DNA of 28,996 nt from Leadbetterella byssophila_A (GCA_040394735.1 JBEBRR010000052.1:1-28996); one strand, 5' to 3'; counted from the first letter of the stretch, positions 7,321 through 16,253 are shown. Numbers and translations: made by a program. The notes: generated by a model not told the origin, from the sequence alone.

Positions 7321-9008
7321 TTCTCTTTCAGCTCTCTCCTCAATATCTTACCCACATTGGTTTTCGGCAGATCGTCGCGGAACTCGATGTACCTGGGCCG
7401 CTTATAGGCGGTCAGATTTTCTTTGGCATAGGCCCGGATGGCTTCTTCGGTTAAGCCGGGATCTTTCTTCACCACAAAAATTTTCACCGCCTCGGTAGAT
7501 TTGTCGTCATTTACGCCTACGCAGGCTACTTCCAGTACGCCGGGGCATTGGGAAATTACTTCTTCGATCTCGTTGGGATAGACATTAAATCCAGACACCA
7601 GGATCATGTCTTTTTTACGGTCAACAATTTTGAAAAAGCCGTCTTCCTGCATAAACCCGATGTCACCCGTTTTAAAGTAAACTTTTCCGTCTGCGGGGTC
7701 CGTATGAAATACATTATCCGTTTCTTCCTGCCGCTTGTAATATCCCCGCATCACCTGCGGTCCGTGTGCACAGATCTCCCCGATTTCACCCGGCGCACCC
7801 CACTGACCGTCATCCTTCAGAATCTTCATGATGGTAGAAGGGAAAGGCAGGCCGATGGTTCCCAGTTGCTGACCGCCGTCTACCGGGTTCACCGAAAGCA
7901 CAGGGGAAGTTTCGGATAGGCCATAGCCTTCTGATATCTTACAGCCCGTCACTTCATGCCATCTTTCGGCCACAGCTGCCTGCAGGGCCATCCCGCCGGA
8001 AACCGTGATCTTCAGGGAGGAGAAATCCAGCGCCCGGAATTCAGGATTATTCAAAAGAGCATTGAAAAGGGTATTCAGACCCGGAAATATAAAGATCTTA
8101 TGTTTTTTGAGGTCTTTCAGCAAGGCTTTCTGGTCTCTGGGGTTAGGGATCAGGATATTGTGAAAGCCCAGCTTCATCATGGCGAAGACATTGACCGTCA
8201 GTGCAAAAATATGATAAAAAGGCAGTGCGCCGAGGATGTTCCGCGGAATATCATATTTGAAGGCCGGCTGAAACCACAGACTGATCCCCTCCATATTGGC
8301 GATGAGGTTGCGGTGGGTAAGCTCGGCCCCTTTGGAAACACCCGTGGTGCCGCCGGTGTACTGGATCAGGGCAAGATCATGAATGCCTGCCGCCGGTTTT
8401 TTATAAGTGGAGGCCTTTCCTTTTGAAACGGCTTCGGAAAATGAAACACTGCCCGGTAAATGATAGGCAGGAACCATTTTCTTTACATTTTTAACCACGA
8501 AATTAACGATCTGCTTCTTCGGGAAACCCAGCATATCCCCCAGCTCGGTCACAATCACATGTTTGATCCGGGTTTCATTGATGATCTTTTCAAGATTGAA
8601 AGCAAAATTGGCTACAATAATGATAGCCTTGGCTTCTGAATCCGTGAACTGGTGCTTCATCTCTCTCGGTGTGTACAGGGGGTTGGTATTGACCACCACC
8701 AGCCCCGCCAGAATAGAGCCGAAAAGAGCCACCGGATATTGGGTGCAATTCGGCATCTGGATCGCGATCTTATCTCCCGTTTTCAGTCCCAGGCTCTGGA
8801 GATAAGCGGCAAACGCATATGCCTGTTCCCTTATCTGCCGGTAGGTATGGGTTTTATCCATATACGTAAAGGCAGGCTGATCCGCATATTTTTCAAATCC
8901 CTCGTCGAGAAGCTCAATTAAAGAAGGATAGGCTTCGGGATTAAGCTCATGGGGAACTCCTTCAGGATAATGATTGAACCAGGGAAAATCGTTTTTGCTG
9001 ACTGACAT
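7317..9008 (-). CDS. fadD: Long-chain fatty acid-CoA ligase (acyl-AMP ligase family)
   Basis: This enzyme activates fatty acids to acyl-CoA in two steps through an acyl-adenylate, using ATP and CoA; it feeds beta-oxidation or lipid synthesis at the cytosolic face of the membrane. The 563-residue length is typical. The ATP loop reads YTGGTTGVSKGAELTHRN (217-234). The adenylation motif EGYGLSET and the hinge KTGDIGFMQEDGFFKIVDRKKDMI follow. The C-terminal LPKTNVGKILRREL carries the catalytic Lys (Lys554). The substrate chain length is inferred from overall similarity to FadD and is not proved by the motifs. The gene is divergent from the DinB-like gene (194-bp gap), and its stop codon lies inside the last unit of a heptamer array. 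Confidence 0.9.
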   Translation of the reverse strand: MSVSKNDFPWFNHYPEGVPHELNPEAYPSLIELLDEGFEKYADQPAFTYMDKTHTYRQIREQAYAFAAYLQSLGLKTGDKIAIQMPNCTQYPVALFGSILAGLVVVNTNPLYTPREMKHQFTDSEAKAIIIVANFAFNLEKIINETRIKHVIVTELGDMLGFPKKQIVNFVVKNVKKMVPAYHLPGSVSFSEAVSKGKASTYKKPAAGIHDLALIQYTGGTTGVSKGAELTHRNLIANMEGISLWFQPAFKYDIPRNILGALPFYHIFALTVNVFAMMKLGFHNILIPNPRDQKALLKDLKKHKIFIFPGLNTLFNALLNNPEFRALDFSSLKITVSGGMALQAAVAERWHEVTGCKISEGYGLSETSPVLSVNPVDGGQQLGTIGLPFPSTIMKILKDDGQWGAPGEIGEICAHGPQVMRGYYKRQEETDNVFHTDPADGKVYFKTGDIGFMQEDGFFKIVDRKKDMILVSGFNVYPNEIEEVISQCPGVLEVACVGVNDDKSTEAVKIFVVKKDPGLTEEAIRAYAKENLTAYKRPRYIEFRDDLPKTNVGKILRRELKEN

Positions 9009-9202
9009 AGTGTTGACTTTACTTGAACCGGCATTAACCGCCGAAGAGATAAAAATAGTAATAAATGTAAAAATAGTAGGATTTTTTTAGCGTGGGAATT
9101 TTTTAATAAAGTATATTTAAAAAAGAACGGTTTCCTGCGGAAAACGCTTTTTATTACAGGTATATAAATGAACATTAGAAGAAGTTAAACCGATAAAAGA
9201 AG

Positions 9203-9721
9203 ATGGCAGATGATCCTGAATTCTGGATGAACGGACCCGTGCCGGGCGTTCCCGGTTTGCTGCAGCCGGTGGCTCATGCTTTACTGCAGATCAGAAAGGA
9301 AGCCCTCCGGGACCTGGCCGGCTTTCAGGATGAAAATCTCTGGATACGCCCCAAAGGGATGGCTTCAGTAGGATTCCATCTGAAACATATTTCCGGGGTG
9401 ATTGACAGGATGTTTACTTATGCGGAAGAAAGACCGCTCAGTGAAGAGCAGTTTGCCTGGTTGAGATCAGAGACCGCCGCAGGAGAAAACAGGGAGGTTT
9501 CCGCTCTCCTTTCCGCAATGGATAAGACCATTGAGGAGGCCATAAACCGGCTGAAGCTTACGGAAGAAAGCCGTCTGGCAGAAACAAGGTTTCTGGGGCG
9601 GAAGAAAATTCCTGTCACCCTGATCGGCCTGCTTTTTCACAGTGCGGAACATGGTATGCGGCATTTGGGACAAATGAAGGTGACAGCGAAAATAGTGAGC
9701 CCGGATAATGATTTTCTGTGA
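9203..9721 (+). CDS. DinB/YfiT-like four-helix metal-binding protein
   Basis: The 172-residue protein has no signal peptide. The DinB fold signature is a set of histidines spread over helices: SVGFHLKHISG (His59, His62) and LFHSAEHGMRHLGQMK (His146, His150, His154). Family members bind a divalent metal, and some act as thiol-dependent S-transferases; the substrate here is unknown. The predicted helices at about 20-40, 55-78, 98-118 and 137-160 fit the four-helix bundle. It is followed 37 bp downstream by the GH92 gene on the same strand, which may be chance. The name DinB here refers to the fold and not to the DNA polymerase. Confidence 0.8.
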   Translation: MADDPEFWMNGPVPGVPGLLQPVAHALLQIRKEALRDLAGFQDENLWIRPKGMASVGFHLKHISGVIDRMFTYAEERPLSEEQFAWLRSETAAGENREVSALLSAMDKTIEEAINRLKLTEESRLAETRFLGRKKIPVTLIGLLFHSAEHGMRHLGQMKVTAKIVSPDNDFL

Positions 9722-9758
9722 GGTAATCGTCTAACTTTACAGGACCAAATAAACAGGA

Positions 9759-12029
9759 ATGCACAGATTCATCTGCTTACTCTTACTTATTCCCGGCATT
9801 TCCCACGCTCAAAAACTGATCCGGTACGTGGATCCGCTGATCGGTACGGCTAAAATGGGGCATACCTTCCCGGGTGCCACCGTGCCTTTCGGGGCCGTTC
9901 AGCTCAGCCCGGATACCGATACCGTTTCCTATGAATTTAACGGGAAATACAACCCGGAGGTGTATACTTTTTGTGCCGGATACCGCTACCAGGATCCTAC
10001 CATTACGGGCTTCAGCCATACGCATTTCAGCGGAACGGGCCATTCTGACCTGGGCGATTTCCTGGTGATGCCTACTACCGGAAAGCTTCAGCTGAACCCC
10101 GGAACGGCAGATAAGCCGGAAACCGGCTTCCGTTCCCGCTTCAGCCATGACCAGGAGCAGGCGGAGCCCAATTACTACAGCGTGCTGCTTCAGGACCATG
10201 GCATAAAAGCCGAGCTCACTACCAGCCTGCGTACCGGCTTTCACCGCTACACTTTCCCGGAAAAGGAGGAGGCCCATATTATTCTCGACCTGATGTCGGG
10301 AATTTATAATTACGAGGCCAAAAATGTATGGACAGTGGTGCGGGTTTTAAATGACAGCACCTTGACAGGCTACCGCCAGACCAGCGGCTGGGCAAGAACC
10401 CGCACCGTATATTTCTCTATGACCTTCTCCAGACCCTTCAGATCATACGGAAGCAGAAACTTTGAAAAAGGCCAGGTTTACCGCGGATTCTGGCGGAAAT
10501 TTGACCAGACGGATAATTTCCCCGACCTGGCCGGAAGGCAGCTGCGTATGCATTTTGATTTTGACGTGGAGGCCGGAGAGCAGATCATGGTCAAGCTGGC
10601 GCTTTCACCGGTAAGCATGTCAGGCGCTACGGCCAACCGTGAAACCGAAATTCCGCACTGGGATTTTGATAAAACCAAAGCCGAAGGACAACAGCTCTGG
10701 GAAAAGGAGCTGGGGAAGATCCAAGTGAAGCTGCCTTCGGAAAAAGACTATGTGAACTTCTATACGGCCATGTACCACGCTGCCCTGATGCCTACCGTTT
10801 ATATGGATTCCGACGGGAAATACAGGGGGCTCGACTACGAGGTTCACCAGGCAAAAGGTTTCTCGAATTATACCTCGTTTTCGCTCTGGGATACCTTCCG
10901 CGCCTTCCACCCCTATATGAACCTGGTGAACCCTTCGCGAAATGCCGATATGGTGCAAAGCATGATGGAGCATTACCGGCAAAGCCCCCTGAAGATGCTG
11001 CCGGTGTGGTCACACTACGCCAATGACAACTGGTGCATGAGCGGTTACCACAGCGTGTCCGTCGTTGCCGATGCCATTATCAAGGGGGTGTACAAAGGCA
11101 ATGCCGCTGAAGCCCTGGAAGCCTGCGTAGCCACGGCCCGCCAGAGACGATACGAGGGCATAGGCGATTACATCGACAAAGGCTATGTACCGGACGAAAC
11201 AAACGGCACGTCGGTCTCCAATACGCTGGAATATGCCTATGACGACTGGTGTATTGCCATGCTGGCCCGGCACCTGGGCAAAGACGATCTGTACCGTGAA
11301 TTTCTGAAACGCTCGGAAAACTGGCGGAACGTGTACGACGACCGTATAGGCTTTACGCGCCCCCGGTTGAAAGACGGGACATTCCGGCAGAAATTTGATG
11401 TGCTGGATACCCACGGGCAGGGCTTTATCGAGGGAAATACCTGGAATTACAGCCTGTATGTACCGCATGATCCGGAGGCCCTGAAAGAGCGGATGGGTGG
11501 GGAAGAGAGGTTCGTGCGTTACCTTGACTCGCTGTTCACCATGCACCTGCCCGACGAGTTCTTTGCCCATACCGAAGATATCACCCGCGAAGGCATCATC
11601 GGCAACTACGTGCACGGAAACGAGCCGGCACATCATGTGGCTTACCTGTACAACATCACCGGCCAGCCCCGGAAGGCCCAGGAACGGATCCGGATGATCC
11701 TGGATCACCAGTACGATAACGGGCCCGACGGGCTGCGCGGGAACGACGACTGCGGACAGATGAGCGCCTGGTACCTGTTCAGCAGCCTCGGGTTTTACCC
11801 CGTGGCGCCGGGATCCGACGAATACTGGATCGGAAGCCCCCTGGTGCACGAAGCCGTTCTGAACCTGGAAAACGGGAAAACGTTTACCGTGGAAAGTGTA
11901 AATCCCGGCCCGAAGAATGTCTACGTTCAAAAGATACTCCTGAACGGGAAACCGCTGGACGGCCTGCGGCTGAAGCACGCCGATATTATAAAGGGCGGGA
12001 AGATACAGTTCTTTATGACAGCCCGGTAA
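9759..12029 (+). CDS. Secreted GH92 family alpha-mannosidase
   Basis: This is a calcium-dependent exo-alpha-mannosidase-type glycoside hydrolase that trims mannose from N-glycan or yeast-mannan-like substrates. Its 756 residues match the family. The signal peptide MHRFICLLLLIPGISHA is cleavable with no lipobox, so the protein is periplasmic or exported. The N-terminal family motif is YVDPLIGTAKMGHTFPGATVPFGAVQLSPDT (24-54). In the (alpha/alpha)6 catalytic domain, SLWDTFRAFHPY is followed by HGNEPAHH (likely acid Glu622) and then GNDDCGQMSAWYLFSSLGFYPV (661-682, base region Asp663/Asp664). Linkage specificity cannot be told from sequence by eye. It is followed at 126 bp by a secreted phosphodiesterase on the same strand. 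No SusCD pair or sugar regulator is adjacent, so this is not an obvious polysaccharide utilisation locus. Confidence 0.93.
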   Translation: MHRFICLLLLIPGISHAQKLIRYVDPLIGTAKMGHTFPGATVPFGAVQLSPDTDTVSYEFNGKYNPEVYTFCAGYRYQDPTITGFSHTHFSGTGHSDLGDFLVMPTTGKLQLNPGTADKPETGFRSRFSHDQEQAEPNYYSVLLQDHGIKAELTTSLRTGFHRYTFPEKEEAHIILDLMSGIYNYEAKNVWTVVRVLNDSTLTGYRQTSGWARTRTVYFSMTFSRPFRSYGSRNFEKGQVYRGFWRKFDQTDNFPDLAGRQLRMHFDFDVEAGEQIMVKLALSPVSMSGATANRETEIPHWDFDKTKAEGQQLWEKELGKIQVKLPSEKDYVNFYTAMYHAALMPTVYMDSDGKYRGLDYEVHQAKGFSNYTSFSLWDTFRAFHPYMNLVNPSRNADMVQSMMEHYRQSPLKMLPVWSHYANDNWCMSGYHSVSVVADAIIKGVYKGNAAEALEACVATARQRRYEGIGDYIDKGYVPDETNGTSVSNTLEYAYDDWCIAMLARHLGKDDLYREFLKRSENWRNVYDDRIGFTRPRLKDGTFRQKFDVLDTHGQGFIEGNTWNYSLYVPHDPEALKERMGGEERFVRYLDSLFTMHLPDEFFAHTEDITREGIIGNYVHGNEPAHHVAYLYNITGQPRKAQERIRMILDHQYDNGPDGLRGNDDCGQMSAWYLFSSLGFYPVAPGSDEYWIGSPLVHEAVLNLENGKTFTVESVNPGPKNVYVQKILLNGKPLDGLRLKHADIIKGGKIQFFMTAR

Positions 12030-12081
12030 TTGCTTCTTTCAGAATGCGCACGTATCAGCACCCTTCTGTTATGGAGGCTAC

Positions 12082-12112
12082 TGCAGGGCAAACAGGCTTC
12101 AGATACCCTGCA
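12082..12112 (+). terminator. Possible terminator after the GH92 gene
   Basis: TGCAGGG (12082-12088) pairs with CCCTGCA (12106-12112) across a 17-base loop, followed by AAGGGCTCTTTTCTTC. The long loop and interrupted T-run make it weak, so read-through into the phosphodiesterase gene is likely. Confidence 0.3.
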
Positions 12113-12203
12113 AAGGGCTCTTTTCTTCATGAGAATTTAACAGGACCGTTCAGGGATGAAGATAAAAGAAGCGTATATTGCATGTCCTGTTTATAAAAAG
12201 CGT

Positions 12204-13475
12204 ATGAGAAAATTTTTCAGTATCGTTTTCCTGGTTTGCGGTTATTCTGTTTTCGGCCAGGCAGATACGAGCCAGTACCATATACCCGGAAGAAAAAACG
12301 CGCCGGAGAATTATACCCGTCCGTATGTAATACTGATTTCGGCTGATGGTTTCCGGTTTGACTATGCCAGGAAATACAATGCGACAAACCTGCTGAAGCT
12401 GGCTGCAGGAGGAGTGAGCGCCAAAGGGATGATCCCCTCTTACCCCAGTAACACCTTCCCTAATCATTATACCCTGGTCACCGGGATGTACCCTTCCACC
12501 CACGGACTGATCGACAATAGCTTCTATGACCCCCACCGCGATGAAACCTATAGTATGGGGAACAAGACTATGGTGGCCGACAGCAGCTGGTATGGCGGAC
12601 TGCCCCTGTGGGGACTGGCTGAGAAAAACGGCATGATGGCAGCCAGCTTGTTCTGGGTGTCTTCCGAAAGCCGGGTAGCAGGTATTCCTCCATCGTATTA
12701 CTACAAATATCACAGTGAGTTTTCCAATGACAGGAAAGTACAGATCGTAAAGGAATGGCTGCAGCTGCCGGAGGAGGTTCGTCCGCACCTGATTACGCTG
12801 TATTTCCCGGAGGTAGACAGCCAGGGGCATTATTACGGACCGGATTCCAAAGAAACCGAAATCGCCGTGCACCAGGTAGACGAGGCCATAGGGAAACTGG
12901 TGGAGGAAGTGTCAAAGCTGGAATTGCCGGACGTCAATTTTGTGTTTGTATCTGATCACGGCATGCTTCTTTCTGATGTGGATAATCCTGTCCCTGTCCC
13001 GGAACTGGTCAATAACCGCCGGTTTGTGGTGATCAACAGCTTCTCCCTGGTACGTATTCATGCGCTGAACCCCGGGCAGGTAAAATCTACCTACAAGCAG
13101 CTGAAGAAGGAAAGAAACAAGGATTACAAAGTGTACCTGACCCGCCGCCTTCCGAAACGGCTGCATTTCAGAACCAACGCTGATGACCGCATCGGGGATA
13201 TCCTTTTGCTGCCCGAAGCCCCGAAAGTTTTCGGTTCTAACCCGCCTTCCAAAAGGAAATATCCCGGTGCACACGGCTATGATCCCCAAAAAGTACCCGA
13301 AATGAACGCCACATTTATGGCCTGGGGACCGGCCTTTAAAGCGGGACAGGCCATCGGTACTTTTGAGAATATCCATGTATATCCTTTAGTAGCCGGGATA
13401 TTGGGTCTGCCGGTTACACATCCTATTGACGGGAAGGCCGGAGTGCTGGGAAAAACACTAAAGGTGGGGAAATAA
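12204..13475 (+). CDS. Secreted nucleotide pyrophosphatase/phosphodiesterase (NPP, alkaline phosphatase superfamily)
   Basis: This two-zinc hydrolase cleaves phosphodiester or pyrophosphate bonds through a covalent threonine intermediate. The frame is open from 12156, but I prefer the ATG at 12204. It gives a clean signal peptide (MRKFFSIVFLVCGYSVFGQ), whereas the first 16 residues of the longer form are charged and atypical. In 12156-based numbering all metal and catalytic residues are visible. They are Asp64 in ISADGFR, nucleophile Thr100 and Asn103 in SNTFPNHY, Asp221 and His225 in PEVDSQGHYYGP, Asp267 and His268 in VSDHGM, and His373 in PGAHGYDP. The mature protein is about 405 residues, normal for bacterial NPPs. 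The substrate (nucleotide sugars, dinucleotides or lipids) is open. It may be co-transcribed with the GH92 gene upstream. Confidence 0.92.
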   Translation: MRKFFSIVFLVCGYSVFGQADTSQYHIPGRKNAPENYTRPYVILISADGFRFDYARKYNATNLLKLAAGGVSAKGMIPSYPSNTFPNHYTLVTGMYPSTHGLIDNSFYDPHRDETYSMGNKTMVADSSWYGGLPLWGLAEKNGMMAASLFWVSSESRVAGIPPSYYYKYHSEFSNDRKVQIVKEWLQLPEEVRPHLITLYFPEVDSQGHYYGPDSKETEIAVHQVDEAIGKLVEEVSKLELPDVNFVFVSDHGMLLSDVDNPVPVPELVNNRRFVVINSFSLVRIHALNPGQVKSTYKQLKKERNKDYKVYLTRRLPKRLHFRTNADDRIGDILLLPEAPKVFGSNPPSKRKYPGAHGYDPQKVPEMNATFMAWGPAFKAGQAIGTFENIHVYPLVAGILGLPVTHPIDGKAGVLGKTLKVGK

Positions 13476-13516
13476 AAAAGTATTGGTCCTTCGACGGGCT
13501 CAGAACCAATACTTTT
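13476..13516. terminator. Bidirectional terminator carrying the CCTTCGACGGGCTCAG core (repeat copy 3)
   Basis: The perfect 12-bp arms AAAAGTATTGGT (13476-13487) and ACCAATACTTTT (13505-13516) flank a 17-base loop. A-rich and T-rich ends on both sides make it a Rho-independent terminator in either direction, serving the NPP gene (plus, stop at 13475) and nrdA (minus, stop at 13533). The loop is CTGAGCCCGTCGAAGG when read on the minus strand, related to the cores at 29-45 and 1192-1208. Confidence 0.8.
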
Positions 13517-13532
13517 AATGTCTTCAGGTGGC

Positions 13533-15221
13533 TTAAGACTCACAGCTGCTGCAGCTGACCAGCTGGGTAACCAGCTCTTTGGATACGCTCTGGCTTCGTT
13601 GATAATAGAGGGTTTTTATGCCCAGTTTCCAGGCCTCAATGATCAGCCTGTTTACATCTTTAACCGGCAGCTCGGCCGGGATATTCAGATTAAGGCTCTG
13701 CGCCTGATCAACGTATTTCTGACGGATAGAGGCCTGCTGAATGATTTCCAGCTGACTTATTTCCTTAAAAGTTTTGAAAACAGCTTTTTCCTGTTCCGTG
13801 AGACTTTCCAGGTGCTGTACGCTACCGTTGTTCAGCATGATCCCTCTCCAGATCTCTTCATTGTCCAGCCCTTTTTCTTCCAGAAGCCGCTTGAGATACT
13901 TGTTTTTACGCATGAAATTGCCTTTCGACAGGCCGGCTTTGTAATAGTTGCTGCTAAAAGGTTCTATGCCGGGTGAAGTTTGTCCCAGGATGGCCGAAGA
14001 TGAGGTGGTGGGGGCGATAGCCATGGTAGTGGTATTCCGTTTGCCGTAACCTTTCAGAACTTCGGGCTCCCCATAAATAAGGGCTAATTCTTCGGTAGCC
14101 TTTTCCGCTTCGCTGCTGATATGGCGGAAGATCTCACTGGTCAGCTGTTTGGCCTGGAGACCTTCGAAAGGGAGCATCCGTTTCTGCAGCAGGGAGTGCC
14201 AGCCCAGCACACCCAGACCCAGCGCCCGGTGGCGTCTTGCAAACCGGTTGGCAGCAGCCATGTAGTGGTTGTTCTCCGTTTTGGCAATAAACTCCTGCAA
14301 TACCCCGTCAAGGAAAAAAGTGGCCAGCTTAACGGCCTTCGTATCTTTCCATTCATCGTACAGTTCGAGATTCATGGAAGACAGGCAGCAGATAAACGAC
14401 TCGTCGGCGTTGGAAGGAAGCATGATCTCCGAACAGAGATTACTGCCATTGATGCGCATATTCAGGTCTTTGTATACCTGGGGCTTATGACGGTTCACAT
14501 TATCAGAAAAGAAAATGTAAGGCAATCCTTTCTGCTGGCGGCTTTCCAGCACGCGGGCCCACAGGTTTCTTTTTTCCTTGTCGCCGTCAATCATTTCCTG
14601 CATCCAGTAATCAGGAATACATACGGCAAAAAACAGGTTCTGAATGGGGTTCCCTATATTTTTGATCTGAAGAAATTCTTCGCAGTCAGGATGGTCAATA
14701 TCCAGGTAGGCAGCAAAAGCTCCCCTTCTTACCCCACCCTGTGAAATGGTATCCATAGCGGTATCAAACAGCTTCATGAAGCTTACCGCTCCACTGCTTT
14801 TTCCATTATCGGTGACAGCGCTTCCCCGGCCCCGGAGGTCGCCGAAATAACCTGAAGTACCCCCTCCGGTTTTGGTCTGCATAATTACCTCGCCCAGTTT
14901 GTGGGTTATTGATTCTATGCTGTCAGGAACATGAACATTAAAACAGGAAATAGGCAGCCCCCGTTCGGTTCCCATATTGGCCCAGATGGGAGAGCTCAGG
15001 CTCATCCAGCCCCGCTCGATCATTTCCTGGAATGCCTCCTTCAGCTCGGGCTTGTACAATCTTTTGGCCGCGGCGGTACAGATCCGGCTGATGGCTCCTT
15101 CCACGGTCTCGCCGTTCAGAAGGTACCCGCGGTTCAGAATCTGTTCGCTTTCCGAGTTTTTCCACCATAATCTCCCGGCTTTTTCCTCTGTTTCCGGTGT
15201 TTCTGTTACAAATAATTCCAT
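13533..15221 (-). CDS. nrdA: Ribonucleoside-diphosphate reductase alpha subunit, compact class I form
   Basis: This is the catalytic subunit that reduces ribonucleotides to deoxyribonucleotides, using a radical passed from NrdB. The active site is complete. Cys93 (LPISCFNV) and Cys278/Cys279 (SFICCLSS) form the reducing pair. Asn261-Leu-Cys263-x-Glu265 carries the thiyl-radical cysteine, and the mobile tail ends CSSCES (Cys557, Cys560). At 562 residues it is much shorter than E. coli NrdA (761). Cys93 comes where E. coli has Cys225, so the N-terminal ATP-cone, which senses overall activity, is absent. The substrate-specificity loop region (QGGVRRGAF, 161-169) is present. It lies 15 bp downstream of nrdB in one operon, with nrdB first. 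Confidence 0.93.
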   Translation of the reverse strand: MELFVTETPETEEKAGRLWWKNSESEQILNRGYLLNGETVEGAISRICTAAAKRLYKPELKEAFQEMIERGWMSLSSPIWANMGTERGLPISCFNVHVPDSIESITHKLGEVIMQTKTGGGTSGYFGDLRGRGSAVTDNGKSSGAVSFMKLFDTAMDTISQGGVRRGAFAAYLDIDHPDCEEFLQIKNIGNPIQNLFFAVCIPDYWMQEMIDGDKEKRNLWARVLESRQQKGLPYIFFSDNVNRHKPQVYKDLNMRINGSNLCSEIMLPSNADESFICCLSSMNLELYDEWKDTKAVKLATFFLDGVLQEFIAKTENNHYMAAANRFARRHRALGLGVLGWHSLLQKRMLPFEGLQAKQLTSEIFRHISSEAEKATEELALIYGEPEVLKGYGKRNTTTMAIAPTTSSSAILGQTSPGIEPFSSNYYKAGLSKGNFMRKNKYLKRLLEEKGLDNEEIWRGIMLNNGSVQHLESLTEQEKAVFKTFKEISQLEIIQQASIRQKYVDQAQSLNLNIPAELPVKDVNRLIIEAWKLGIKTLYYQRSQSVSKELVTQLVSCSSCES

Positions 15222-15236
15222 GAGTGTAGTCTGGTT

Positions 15237-16211
15237 TTAAAATAAATCGTCCGCGGTAATGCTTTTGTCATGTTTCGTATAATCTACCGGCCGTTTGGCG
15301 AAGAAGTCGTCCATGCTGTTGGCAAACACTTCTTCTTCAAACCAGCTGACCGGCTGATATTCGGCATGGCTGATGTTAAAGAGGGTTCCGAACCCGATCT
15401 GCTTCATGCTTTCATCTATCCGGAACTTCATAAAATTAAGCAGGTCATGCTTACGGATGACCTCCAGGTCTCCCTCTGAAAAAATCCAGTCCAGGATCCT
15501 GCCTTCCACGGCGATAGACTCCCTGATGGTCTGCTGAATAAGGGCAGTAGTTGCCGCATCAAAAAAGTCAGGAAACTCTTTGCGGATGGTGTTGATAATA
15601 TAAATTCCCCCGTTGGCATGTATCTGCTCGTCTACCGATGTCCAGGCAATGATATTACTGACGTTTTTCATATAGCCCCTGAACCTTGTGAACGAAAGAA
15701 TGATGGCAAACTGGCTGAAAAGTGAAACGTTCTCTATCAGGATCGTGAACAGGATCAGGGAGATGACATATTTCTTACGGTCGTCTGAGCGGGTATTCGC
15801 CAATACTCCGGATAGGTACTCGACCCGCTCGCGGATTACGGGGATCTCCATCAGCTTCTGGAACTCATTGTTATATCCCAGCACTTCCAGCAGCCGCGAG
15901 TAAGCCTCCGAATGGCGGAACTCGCACTCCGCAAAGGTGCTGCCGAGGCCGTTGAATTCCGGCTTGGGGAAATTCTGGTAAAGGTTTCCCCAGAAAGTCT
16001 TTACGGCCACTTCAATTTGTGCAATGGCCAGGAGACTGTTCTTAATAGCGGTTCTTTCCGCGCTGCTCAGGTTGGAATGAAAGTCCTGTACATCCGCCGT
16101 AAAATCTACCTCGCTGTGTACCCAATACGCCTTATTGATTGCTTCGGTAAACTTTAGGATTTCCGGGTACTCGAAGGGTTTGTAATTCACTCTTTTCTCA
16201 AAGATGCTCAT
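15237..16211 (-). CDS. nrdB: Ribonucleoside-diphosphate reductase beta subunit
   Basis: This is the radical-generating ferritin-like subunit of class I ribonucleotide reductase, 324 residues. All six metal ligands are visible: Glu67 (AQIEVAV), Glu97 and His100 (CEFRHSEAY), Glu160 (LIENVSLF), and Glu195 and His198 (VDEQIHANG). Tyr104 stands four residues after His100, as the radical tyrosine does in E. coli NrdB, so a tyrosyl-radical enzyme is likely rather than a tyrosine-less subclass. The first ligand is Glu where E. coli has Asp. The C-terminal tail (SITADDLF) would dock to NrdA. There is no ATP-cone fusion, so neither subunit carries one. It is the first gene of the nrdB-nrdA operon. No NrdR-box pair was recognised upstream. 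Confidence 0.94.
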   Translation of the reverse strand: MSIFEKRVNYKPFEYPEILKFTEAINKAYWVHSEVDFTADVQDFHSNLSSAERTAIKNSLLAIAQIEVAVKTFWGNLYQNFPKPEFNGLGSTFAECEFRHSEAYSRLLEVLGYNNEFQKLMEIPVIRERVEYLSGVLANTRSDDRKKYVISLILFTILIENVSLFSQFAIILSFTRFRGYMKNVSNIIAWTSVDEQIHANGGIYIINTIRKEFPDFFDAATTALIQQTIRESIAVEGRILDWIFSEGDLEVIRKHDLLNFMKFRIDESMKQIGFGTLFNISHAEYQPVSWFEEEVFANSMDDFFAKRPVDYTKHDKSITADDLF

Positions 16212-16235
16212 ATTGAAATTAAGTTATGGGCAGGT

Positions 16236-16253
16236 GTTATTGCGGGGAATAAC
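16236..16253 (-). other. Small hairpin in the nrdB leader
   Basis: GTTATT (16236-16241) and AATAAC (16248-16253) form a 6-bp perfect stem with a GCGGGG loop (plus-strand reading). It is 25 bp upstream of the nrdB start, within the presumed leader. It is too short to claim as a regulator. Confidence 0.25.

Noticed and set aside
7172..7498. Plus-strand ORFs with IVNRQSS repeats
   Set aside because: They are readings of the heptamer array and the antisense of the ligase and yidD genes, with no independent support.
11010..11978. 322-residue minus-strand ORF opposite the GH92 gene
   Set aside because: It is antisense to the conserved catalytic domain of GH92 and has shadow-frame composition.
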